NCBI RefSeq assembly: GCF_008123425.1
Contig: NZ_VSSS01000088.1
Coordinates: forward strand, 32,145-96,144
Direction of reading: 5' to 3'
Length of the DNA stretch: 64,000 bases
DNA from: Bradyrhizobium rifense
GTDB taxonomy: Bacteria > Pseudomonadota > Alphaproteobacteria > Rhizobiales > Xanthobacteraceae
In this document: positions 1-9,663 of the stretch, in pieces
Layout: every line of letters starts with the position of its first letter
Position numbering within the stretch: position 1 is the first letter of the stretch
The notes under the pieces: generated by a model
Databases searched by the model: none
Told to the model about the DNA's origin: nothing
What the model saw: the letters and a program-made list of their open reading frames with translations, nothing else
Position numbers and translations under genes: made by a program

Positions 1-2
1 GG

Positions 3-77
3 ATCAAGACATTGAGCGACCGGGGTATCCTTTTGGTGCCATTGACAACCGCGATGCTGAAATCAAAATCCAGCTAA
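3..77 (+). CDS. C-terminal end of a divergent polysaccharide deacetylase-like protein (partial)
   Basis: The gene enters from the left edge; only its last 24 codons are present, ending in TAA. The visible peptide contains RGILLVPLTTAML followed by a short Lys/Ser tail. This resembles the last strand of the divergent polysaccharide deacetylase family (YibQ-like, periplasmic, NodB fold), where a phrase like RGxxLVPLS/TA precedes the C-terminus. In Bradyrhizobium such a gene commonly lies just upstream of rppH, behind a ctpA-type protease, which fits the Nudix gene that follows 64 bases later. The assignment rests on a very short peptide plus context. Another frame is also open at the edge, up to 187, but its sequence looks non-coding. 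Confidence 0.5.
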   Translation: MKTLSDRGILLVPLTTAMLKSKSS

Positions 78-141
78 ATCAAAGAATTGGTACGGCATGG
101 GCCCGACAGCCCTGCCGGCAGTACGCGAGGGGTTTGGCGGA

Positions 142-648
142 ATGGCGCGTTATGAGGATCTGCCCTACCGAACCTGCGTCGGGGTGATGCTGATCAACAC
201 GAAGGGCCTGGTGTTCATCGGTCGTCGTGCCGGCGGTATCGAGCATGTCGACGACAGCCATGTCTGGCAGATGCCGCAGGGCGGGGTCGATCCCGGCGAG
301 GACAATTGGCACGCCGCCAAACGCGAGCTCTATGAAGAGACCAGCGTGCGCTCGATCGAGCGGCTCGGCGAGGTTCCAGACTGGCTGATCTACGACATCC
401 CGCGCACGGTGGCGGGCCGCGCCTGGAAGGGCCGCTACCGCGGCCAGCGCCAGAAATGGTTCGCGGTCCGCTTCACCGGCAAGGACAGCGAGATCAATGT
501 CGAGAAGCCCGGTGGCGGCGGCCACAAGGCCGAATTCGTCAGCTGGCGCTGGGAGCCGATGAAGAACCTGACCGAGCTGATCATCCCGTTCAAGCGCCCG
601 GTCTACGAGCGCGTGGTGAAGGAATTTTCCGCGCTGGCCGATGACTAA
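142..648 (+). CDS. rppH: RNA pyrophosphohydrolase RppH (Nudix hydrolase), first copy
   Basis: A 168-residue Nudix hydrolase expected to remove pyrophosphate from 5'-triphosphorylated mRNA (or from dinucleoside polyphosphates), starting 5'-end-dependent decay in the cytoplasm. The Nudix box spans residues 47-69: G47, E53, then R61-E62-L63 and the catalytic E65-E66. It is preceded by WQMPQGGVD, and GQRQKWF follows; both are typical of RppH/IalA. I chose the ATG at 142 because the protein then begins MARYEDLPYRTCVG, like family members, and a GGCGGA precedes it. An in-frame ATG at 97 would add 15 unconserved residues. A second Nudix gene of the same subfamily begins 63 bases after the stop. Confidence 0.9.
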   Translation: MARYEDLPYRTCVGVMLINTKGLVFIGRRAGGIEHVDDSHVWQMPQGGVDPGEDNWHAAKRELYEETSVRSIERLGEVPDWLIYDIPRTVAGRAWKGRYRGQRQKWFAVRFTGKDSEINVEKPGGGGHKAEFVSWRWEPMKNLTELIIPFKRPVYERVVKEFSALADD

Positions 649-711
649 ATCAAATTGTCGTCCCGGCTTTGATGCTAAGGCACGGCTCGGCTGACAACGA
701 GAGAGCCACGC

Positions 712-1212
712 GTGACGAACGAAAAACCCTACCGTCCCAATGTCGGCATCGCGCTGTTCAATGCCGACGGCCGTGTGCTGATCGGCCACCGCTTCAAGGG
801 CGACGGCCCCGAGATCATTTTGCCCGGGCTCGACTGGCAGATGCCGCAGGGCGGCGTCGACGAGGGCGAGGTCTTGCGCGATGCCGCCATGCGCGAGCTC
901 TGGGAGGAGACCAGCGTCGTCAGCGCCGACTATCTCGGCGAGACCGACTGGCTGACTTACGAATTCCCGCCCTATGATGGACCGCAGACGCATCGGCTGG
1001 CGAAATTTCGCGGCCAGCGCCAGAAATGGTTCGCGCTGCGCTTCACCGGCAAGGACGACGAGATCGACCCGCTGACGCCGCGCAACGGCCAGCCCGCGGA
1101 GTTCGATGCATGGCGCTGGGAGCGGCTCGACCGCGTCGCCGACATCGTGGTGCCGTTCCGCCGCGAGGTCTATCGCGCCGTGGCGGAACAGTTTGCGGCC
1201 TTCGCAAACTGA
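712..1212 (+). CDS. RppH-like Nudix hydrolase, second tandem copy
   Basis: A 166-residue protein starting with GTG, clearly paralogous to the gene just upstream. The Nudix box falls at the same residues (47-69, with R61-E62-L63 and E65-E66), and both WQMPQGGVD and FRGQRQKWFA are shared. It differs by an insertion before WQMPQ (FKGDGPEIILPG) and a different region around residues 80-95 (EFPPYDGPQ). It probably acts on capped or triphosphorylated RNA ends or on dinucleoside polyphosphates; which copy is the main RppH cannot be decided from sequence. The two genes are co-oriented and may be co-transcribed. An alternative reading is a (di)nucleoside polyphosphate hydrolase of the NudH class. Confidence 0.85.
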   Translation: MTNEKPYRPNVGIALFNADGRVLIGHRFKGDGPEIILPGLDWQMPQGGVDEGEVLRDAAMRELWEETSVVSADYLGETDWLTYEFPPYDGPQTHRLAKFRGQRQKWFALRFTGKDDEIDPLTPRNGQPAEFDAWRWERLDRVADIVVPFRREVYRAVAEQFAAFAN

Positions 1213-1216
1213 AAAC

Positions 1217-1242
1217 GCGAAAACAACCCCATGCACAGTAGC
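1217..1242. repeat. 26-nt sequence repeated identically at 57987-58012
   Basis: The 26 bases starting GCGAAAACAACCCC and ending CACAGTAGC occur here, 5 bases after the stop of the second Nudix gene, and again in the same orientation at 57987-58012. There they lie antisense within the signal-peptide codons of a small exported protein. An exact 26-mer is far beyond chance for 64 kb. Here it is intergenic, so it may be a remnant of a 5' coding end on the minus strand or a dispersed short element. Confidence 0.6.
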
Positions 1243-1327
1243 CGGCCGTTTTCGGCGCGATGCACGGCGGTCTCTACGAAGCCGCTGAGACGTCAGGCGA
1301 AATCAGCGAAAGCACGCAACGATCGCG

Positions 1328-2983
1328 CTAGTTCGTCGGCCCGACCGTAAACGGGCCGATCGCGATCACGTGGCAGTCGCTGTCGTGCTTGACACAGTCG
1401 GCCAGCGCGCCGTTGACGGCGGTCTGCTCGTCGGCGGCCTTCAGGCCGAGGCCGGGACGGCCCAAGGAGCCGACGGCGACTGCGTTCCAGCCCATGCCGT
1501 CGCCGAGCTTGCGCACGACGTCGTCGCGCGCATCGGCCACGATCGAGGAATTGGTCGCGGCGTGGAAGAAGCCGGTGATCCTGAGCAGGGTCGGGATCGG
1601 CACGACGAAGACGTCGTCGACCGCGACGATCATGCAGGCCACGCCGGCGAACGCGCCGCAGGATTCCAGCGAACGCCGCGCCGACTCGTCCACGGTTGAT
1701 GCGCCCAAAACCGTGAAATACTGACCGCCCGGACCGAGCGCGACCGACCGGGACTTCGCGGCCGGCACGAACATGTTCTCGAGACGGACTTTGGCCTGGT
1801 CGCGCAGCATCGGAAAGTCCTTCGACGCGAACGCTCGCTCGGTCACGGTGTCGTGCCGAACCCAGGGCTGTGGCGGCATCGGCGGCTTGCCGTGCGCGTA
1901 GACGACATTGTTGCCGACCGCATAGAGCTCGCAGCGCCGAGGCGATTGCGCGGCGTCGGCGCGCTTCTGGCACTGATCGAGCGCGGCATTGCGCGCGGCT
2001 TCCTCATTCTGCTGATTGAGTGCGGAACCGGTGAAGCCGGCGATGTTGAGGGCGAAGGCCTTGTAATCGCCGGCTGCGGCATATTCGTTGCTGAGATAGG
2101 TGCGCAGGCGCTCGCTGATGAAGGGCACCATATCCGCGGGGAAATTGCCGCCTGAGGCGGCCGGTGGCGACGGCATTGGCGTCGGCGTCACGGCGGCCGT
2201 TTGTGTCGGCGTCGACGTCGGCATGGGCGAGGGCATCGGCGCCTTTGAGGCTATCGTGGGTGTTGGGCTCGGCGATGGGGCTGCGATCGGGCCCGGCGCA
2301 GCCGCAGTCGATGACATCTGGGTGGTCTCAAGCTTGGTGAAATAGAGGAAGCCGCCAACACCGATGGCGACGACGCAGACCACGCCGACCACCAGCGGCC
2401 ACATCCAGTTCGGCGCGGGCGCAGCCTTCGCGACCTTCTTCAGCTGCGGCGTGGAATAGGTGCCGTCCTCGCGCCGCATCGCCACCATATAGGCGTGCAC
2501 CGGCGTCGGGATGTTCTTCACCTCCTGCGCGCCGATGTCGGCGAACTGCACCGACAGCTTGTTGGCGACCTGCTCGTGCACGGCACGCGAGACGCAAATG
2601 CCGCCGACTTCGGCCAGCCCTTCGAGCCGGGCTGCGATGTTGACGCCGTCGCCGAGAAGATCGCCGTTGCGCTCGACCACGTCACCGATGGTGATGCCGA
2701 TGCGGAACGACATCTGCCGGCTCGGCGGATAGGCCATATTGCGGGTTCGCAAGGACTCCTGGATGTCGATCGCGCAGCGCACCGCATCGACCGCGCTGGG
2801 GAATTCCGCGAGCACGGCATCGCCGGCGGTGTTGAAGATCCGGCCGTTCGCTTTTGCAATGAAATCGTCGATGACTTCGCGGTAGGAAGCCAGACGCCGC
2901 AGCGTCTCTTCCTCGTCTTCCGCGACCAGTCTTGAGTAACCGGCAATATCGGCTGCAAAGATCGCTGCGATCTTGCGTTTCAT
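1328..2983 (-). CDS. Membrane-anchored class III adenylate/guanylate cyclase with C-terminal Cys-pair repeats
   Basis: A 551-residue protein with an N-terminal class III cyclase domain (about 1-170). Metal-binding aspartates are D12 (in AADIAGYSRL) and D55 (in NTAGDAVLAEF), and GDGVNIAARLE at about 111-121 is typical of the TPR/CHD-type cyclases abundant in rhizobia. One transmembrane helix lies at about 193-215, followed by a Pro/Ser/Thr-rich linker (about 222-290). The C-terminal part, probably outside the cytoplasm, contains three copies of an Ala-rich helix with a Cys pair and a hydrophobic strand (RRCELYAVG, VACMIVAVD, SDCHVIAIG), resembling DUF4189-like modules. I chose ATG 2983; a TTG two codons upstream is less likely. 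Product is presumably cAMP; the ligand of the C-terminal part is unknown. Confidence 0.85.
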   Translation of the reverse strand: MKRKIAAIFAADIAGYSRLVAEDEEETLRRLASYREVIDDFIAKANGRIFNTAGDAVLAEFPSAVDAVRCAIDIQESLRTRNMAYPPSRQMSFRIGITIGDVVERNGDLLGDGVNIAARLEGLAEVGGICVSRAVHEQVANKLSVQFADIGAQEVKNIPTPVHAYMVAMRREDGTYSTPQLKKVAKAAPAPNWMWPLVVGVVCVVAIGVGGFLYFTKLETTQMSSTAAAPGPIAAPSPSPTPTIASKAPMPSPMPTSTPTQTAAVTPTPMPSPPAASGGNFPADMVPFISERLRTYLSNEYAAAGDYKAFALNIAGFTGSALNQQNEEAARNAALDQCQKRADAAQSPRRCELYAVGNNVVYAHGKPPMPPQPWVRHDTVTERAFASKDFPMLRDQAKVRLENMFVPAAKSRSVALGPGGQYFTVLGASTVDESARRSLESCGAFAGVACMIVAVDDVFVVPIPTLLRITGFFHAATNSSIVADARDDVVRKLGDGMGWNAVAVGSLGRPGLGLKAADEQTAVNGALADCVKHDSDCHVIAIGPFTVGPTN

Positions 2984-3130
2984 CTGCAAAGGCCCTGGAA
3001 CAAAATCCGCGAGCGCAGAATGCCGCTATCGGCGGCGCGGTGCAACAAAGTTTCAGCGCCCGCCACTTCCGTGACGAGCGCTGATTTTATTCCAGAATTT
3101 CTTGTGAGCCCCGAAGCCGCGCCCCGGGGC

Positions 3131-3538
3131 TTAATGCATAGCCGTCGAGCTGAGCTGCTGCTGGATGCTCTTGTAGTGATCGAGCCGCTCGATGGCCTGA
3201 TCGAGCTCGCTGCCTTCGTGCTCCTTCAGCCCCTCTTCCATCTCCGAGATGGTCTCGGCGAACTGGGCGCGGTCGAGCTCGGCCAGCGACGTCGCGACGT
3301 CGGCGAGCACGGTCAGGCCCTTCTCCGAAACTTCGGCAAGGCCGCCGAGCACGATGATCTTCTCGTGCTTGCCGCCGGTGGTGACGGTGAGGATGCCGGG
3401 GCGGATCGCAGCCACGACGGGCGCATGACCGGCCAGCACGCCGAAATCACCCTCGACGCCGGGAATGTCGACCTGGTCGACTTCGCCCGAGAACGCGAGC
3501 TTTTCCGGAGAGACGAGATCGAAGTGGAAGGTGGCCAT
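3131..3538 (-). CDS. atpC: F1 ATP synthase subunit epsilon
   Basis: A 135-residue subunit of the F1 rotor stalk, which joins gamma to the c-ring and inhibits ATP hydrolysis. The N-terminal beta-sandwich begins MATFHFDLVSPEKL and contains GVLAGHAPVVAAIRPG, the hallmark of the family; a helical C-terminal domain follows. ATG 3538 gives the conserved N-terminus; upstream in-frame codons are not conserved. It is the last gene of the atpHAGDC transcription unit, 72 bases beyond atpD. Confidence 0.96.
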   Translation of the reverse strand: MATFHFDLVSPEKLAFSGEVDQVDIPGVEGDFGVLAGHAPVVAAIRPGILTVTTGGKHEKIIVLGGLAEVSEKGLTVLADVATSLAELDRAQFAETISEMEEGLKEHEGSELDQAIERLDHYKSIQQQLSSTAMH

Positions 3539-3610
3539 AAGAAACCTGCGAGTGGTGAGTGGCAAAAGAGGGAGCAGCTTTTCGCCACTCCCTATTCGCT
3601 AGTCGTGAGC

Positions 3611-5044
<1,434 letters not shown>

Positions 5045-5077
5045 TGAATGTCTCCTTCGATCCGAACCTGTAGACCA

Positions 5078-5091
5078 CGGTCAGCTGACCG
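5078..5091. repeat. 14-bp perfect palindrome between atpG and atpD
   Basis: CGGTCAGCTGACCG is a perfect palindrome in the 81-base gap between atpG and atpD, 34 bases upstream of the atpD start. In RNA it could form only a short hairpin with a tiny loop; as DNA it could be a protein site. No function is shown. Confidence 0.4.
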
Positions 5092-5125
5092 GGATGTTGC
5101 GTTGACGGGTACCGATGCGTCTTTG

Positions 5126-5998
5126 CTAGACGGCTTCGGCGCCCGAGATGATTTCGATCAGTTCCTTGGTGATCTGCGCCTGACGGGTGCGGTTGTAGAC
5201 CAGCGTCTGCTTGCGGATCATCTCACCGGCGTTGCGTGTCGCATTGTCCATCGCGCTCATCTGCGCGCCGTAGAACGAGGCGTTGTTCTCGAGCAGCGCG
5301 CGGAAGATCTGGACCGCGAGGTTGCGCGGCAGAAGACGGGTGAGAATCTCGTCCTCTTCCGGCTCGTATTCGTAAGACGTCGTGTTGGCGGCTGCCCCCG
5401 CCTCGACGACCAGCGGAATGATCTGCTGGGCGGTCGGGATCTGCGCGATCACCGAGCGGAAGCGCGAATAGAACAGCGTGCAGACGTCGAACTCGCCGTT
5501 GTCGAAGCGCGCCAGAATCTTCTTGGCGATATCCTCGGCGTTGACGAAGCCGAGCTGGCGAACACCGCGCAAATCGAGATGCTCGACGATCTGCTTGTCG
5601 AACAGACGGCGGAGCTGCTCGTAGCCCTTGCGGCCGACGCAGAAGAATTTCACTTCCTTGCCCTGCGCCATCAGCGCCTGGGCGCGCTCGCGGGCGAGAC
5701 GCACGATCGACGAGTTGAAGGCGCCGGACAGGCCGCGCTCGCCGGTGCAGACCAGCAGCAGGTGAACCTGGTCACGGCCGGTGCCGGCCAGCAGCGTCGG
5801 CGCGCCGGGCGAACCCGCAGCCGCGCTGGCGATGTTGGAGATCACCGCGCTCATCTTGTCGGCATAGGGGCGTGCAGCTTCCGCTGCGGTCTGCGCACGG
5901 CGCAGCTTCGAGGCCGCGACCATCTGCATGGCCTTGGTGATCTTTTGCGTCGCCTTGGTGGAGGCGATGCGGACGCGCATGTCTTTAAGAGACGCCAT
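5126..5998 (-). CDS. atpG: F1 ATP synthase subunit gamma
   Basis: A 290-residue central-stalk subunit. The N-terminal helix MASLKDMRVRIASTKATQKITKAM is truncated here to its key part KATQKITKAM, the conserved gamma signature that inserts into the alpha3beta3 hexamer. GERGLSGAFN and, near the C-terminus, RQAQITKELIEIISGAEA are also conserved. ATG at 5998. It sits between atpA and atpD with normal length. Confidence 0.97.
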   Translation of the reverse strand: MASLKDMRVRIASTKATQKITKAMQMVAASKLRRAQTAAEAARPYADKMSAVISNIASAAAGSPGAPTLLAGTGRDQVHLLLVCTGERGLSGAFNSSIVRLARERAQALMAQGKEVKFFCVGRKGYEQLRRLFDKQIVEHLDLRGVRQLGFVNAEDIAKKILARFDNGEFDVCTLFYSRFRSVIAQIPTAQQIIPLVVEAGAAANTTSYEYEPEEDEILTRLLPRNLAVQIFRALLENNASFYGAQMSAMDNATRNAGEMIRKQTLVYNRTRQAQITKELIEIISGAEAV

Positions 5999-6058
5999 TC
6001 TTCGTTCACCCCGGCGGTTCGACTGATGCGTCGGACCGCTAGCCTGTCCCTATCGCAA

Positions 6059-6133
6059 TGCCCGGCCGGGCGCCGGGCACGCTTGTTTTTGGTTTGCCTC
6101 TCGCGAAGCGGTCACGGCCGGAAAATCCGGCCG
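6059..6133 (-). promoter_or_regulatory. Two hairpins in the atpA-atpG intergenic region
   Basis: Within the 143 bases between atpA and atpG are two GC-rich inverted repeats. The first, 6059-6079, has an 8-bp stem TGCCCGGC/GCCGGGCA with a 5-base loop. The second, 6115-6133, has a 7-bp stem CGGCCGG/CCGGCCG with loop AAAAT (plus-strand reading). Neither is followed by a U-run in the minus direction, so they look like mRNA-stabilising or processing structures rather than intrinsic terminators. This is inference from structure only. Confidence 0.5.
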
Positions 6134-6141
6134 CGTCCCAG

Positions 6142-7670
<1,529 letters not shown>

Positions 7671-7671
<1 letters not shown>

Positions 7672-8231
7672 CAGCCTGCCTCTTTCATCGCGTGCTTAAT
7701 CGAATTGAGTTTGGTGCGAAGCGAACTATCGATCATCCGGCTGCCAAGCTTCACGACGAGGCCACCGATGATCGAGGGATCGATCTTCACGTTGAGCGCG
7801 ACGTCCTTGCCGGTCACCGACTTCAGGGCAACCTTGAGGGCGTCGAGATTCTTGTCCGAAAGCGCTTCCGCGACCGTGACGTCCGCGGTCGCCTCGCCCT
7901 TGAACTTGGCGACCAGGGCGCGGTAGGCGCGAATGACGTCAGTCACCACAAACAGGCGGCGATTGGCGGTCAGCACTTTCAGGAAATTGGCGGAGATGCC
8001 GGCGATACCGGCCTTGTCCAGCACGGCCGAGAGGGCCCTGGACTGGGCGTCGGCCGCGAAAACCGGGCTGCGGACCAGGCGCTTGAGATCAGCGCTTTCG
8101 TTCAGCAGCCCCTCGAACCTCTCGAGATCGGCTTTGACCTCGTCGACCACCTTCTGGTCGCGGGCCAGTTCAAACAAGGCCGTTGCATAACGGCCCGACA
8201 CACCTGAAACGGACGTATCTTCTGCAGCCAC
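7671..8231 (-). CDS. atpH: F1 ATP synthase subunit delta
   Basis: A 186-residue peripheral-stalk subunit linking F1 to the b subunits. The conserved N-terminal helix appears as VSGRYATALFELA, and the C-terminal GGLVVKLGSRMIDSSLRTKL matches the family ending. The start is GTG at 8231. It is the first gene of the operon; its promoter must lie in the 8232-8884 region. The stop overlaps the atpA start. Confidence 0.96.
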
Positions 8232-8884
8232 AGACGCGCTCTTTTAGCTGTCAAATTCGCAAGGGAAAAACCGTCGCCACGAAGCGGCGCCTAGCGATCC
8301 AAGCCCTTGGAATTCAAGCGGGACTTTGATTCTCGGCCGACACGGGACGTGCCGGGTCCGTTAAAATCGCGGCTTTGCTAACATAGCAGGCGCGCACGTG
8401 CAACATGACGGCAACTTAAAGGCTCAGCTGTTTCTCGCCAGTTCGTCGCACGCTGTGATCAGAGATCGCTGCCCTGACGGGAAGCTGTGGTGAACCTGCC
8501 ACGCCACGGAATTGCCAGTTACGGCGGCAGCCGGCCCATTCGTTCCTGCCCTCAGCGCATAGCGGCCATGAACACGGATCGCTGAGGCGTGAACAAATCC
8601 GCCTCAGCCTCGTCCGTCGAATACTTACCCAATTCTAAACGCAGGGTGTGATGACTTCGTTTTACAGTATTCGAAAGTAATCGATGCGTTAATAAATCGT
8701 TAAGGCGAAATATTACGGAACATCAGTTGAATATCGGTTCTGGTCACAAGATGTTTCATCACGACACAGATAGGATTTACTGCCCAATTCACGCCTTATT
8801 AGGGATCGAAACGCCAACCCGCTCGCAAACTCATGGGGGCTCCACTGGCCACATATGTGGCAATACTAGCGTAGGGACCACTAA
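8232..8884. other. 653-bp intergenic region between divergent atp operon and rlpA
   Basis: No gene is supported here. It separates the divergent atpH and rlpA starts, so it must hold both promoters. The part 8630-8800 is distinctly AT-richer than the surroundings (runs such as GTTAATAAATCGTTAAGG), consistent with a promoter or upstream-activating region for rlpA, but I cannot assign -35/-10 boxes with confidence. Confidence 0.5.
8848..8861. promoter_or_regulatory. 14-bp palindrome upstream of rlpA, possible operator
   Basis: GCCACATATGTGGC is a perfect palindrome ending 23 bases before the rlpA ATG, where a repressor or activator could act on the promoter or leader. The regulator is unknown; only the symmetry and position support it. 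Confidence 0.4.
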
Positions 8885-9394
8885 ATGCTGTCTTTGAAGA
8901 CGCTGGGCACCGTGACCCGGCCGCGTACGGCGCTCGCTTTCGTCGCCGCAACTCTCCTCGTTGGGGGAACTGCCACCGAAGCTTCCGCCAAATCCAGGCA
9001 TCACCACCGGTACTCTCACCATCATCACGGCCACCAGGCCCAGGACGACACCAACGCGACCTCCGATTGGCGCAACGCCAATGCGTCGATGACGCCGTCG
9101 TCGGGCACCGGCCGCAGCTTCTCGGGCATGGCCTCCTATTACGGCAACGAGTCCGGCAGCCGCACCGCCTCGGGCCAGCGCTTCAACCAGAACGCCATGA
9201 CCGCGGCGCACCGTTCGCTGCCGTTCGGCACCAAGCTGCGCGTCACCCATGGCGGCTCGAGTGTCATCGTCACCATCAATGACCGTGGCCCGTTCGTGCG
9301 CGGCCGCGTGCTCGACCTCTCCACGGGTGCAGCCCGCGCCATCGGCCTCACCGGTGCCGGCGTCGGCCGCGTTACCGCGGAAGTCGTCTCGTAA
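8885..9394 (+). CDS. rlpA: RlpA-like septal ring lytic transglycosylase / double-psi beta-barrel protein
   Basis: A 169-residue exported protein. An N-terminal signal sequence (about 1-35, hydrophobic LAFVAATLLVGGTATEASA) leads into a His-rich low-complexity stretch (RHHHRYSHHHHGH, about 38-52). The RlpA double-psi beta-barrel (about 80-168) has GMASYYGNESGSRTASGQ, the catalytic-type Glu-Ser-Gly surroundings, and VTINDRGPFVRGRVLDLS. RlpA proteins cleave glycan strands lacking stem peptides at the division septum. There is no SPOR domain, so it is a short form. The His run could bind metal, which is inference. An intrinsic terminator follows 20 bases after the stop. Confidence 0.88.
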   Translation: MLSLKTLGTVTRPRTALAFVAATLLVGGTATEASAKSRHHHRYSHHHHGHQAQDDTNATSDWRNANASMTPSSGTGRSFSGMASYYGNESGSRTASGQRFNQNAMTAAHRSLPFGTKLRVTHGGSSVIVTINDRGPFVRGRVLDLSTGAARAIGLTGAGVGRVTAEVVS

Positions 9395-9414
9395 GGACGC
9401 GAGCAGCGTGAAAT

Positions 9415-9448
9415 AAGCCCGCCGTCTTGGGGAACGGCGGGCTTTTTT
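9415..9448 (+). terminator. Intrinsic terminator of rlpA
   Basis: Stem AAGCCCGCCGT / ACGGCGGGCTT with a short loop, followed by six T residues. It ends rlpA transcription. Confidence 0.85.
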
Positions 9449-9462
9449 GTTGGCGCCGATTC

Positions 9463-9548
9463 GTAGCCCGGATGGAGCGCAGCGAAATCCGGGGTTCTCA
9501 CCTTGCGGACAGACTTTCCCGGATTGCGCTTCGCTCCATCCGGGCTAC
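9463..9548. repeat. Long inverted repetitive element (GTAGCCCGGATGGAGC type)
   Basis: Arms GTAGCCCGGATGGAGC and GCTCCATCCGGGCTAC enclose a partly complementary centre, forming an extended REP-like palindrome. It is intergenic, between the rlpA terminator and priA. Confidence 0.75.
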
Positions 9549-9567
9549 AGGTGGATTTCATTTGCTC

Positions 9568-9647
9568 CGTCATTGCGAGCGAAGCGAAGCAATCCAGACT
9601 GCCACCGCGGTGGGACTCTGGATTGCTTCGCTTCGCTCGCAATGACG
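9568..9647. repeat. Long inverted repetitive element (CGTCATTGCGAGCG type)
   Basis: Arms of about 31 bases, beginning CGTCATTGCGAGCGAAGCGA, pair with a nearly perfect complement ending in CGCAATGACG. A diverged copy lies at 32337-32424. It ends 16 bases from the priA stop and could serve as a transcription-end structure for priA. Confidence 0.8.
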
Positions 9648-9663
9648 GGGATAGAGCGGGGGC

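Noticed and set aside
2..187. Alternative open frame at the left edge ending at 187
   Set aside because: It overlaps rppH and has no conserved features; the frame ending at 77 fits a known upstream neighbour better.
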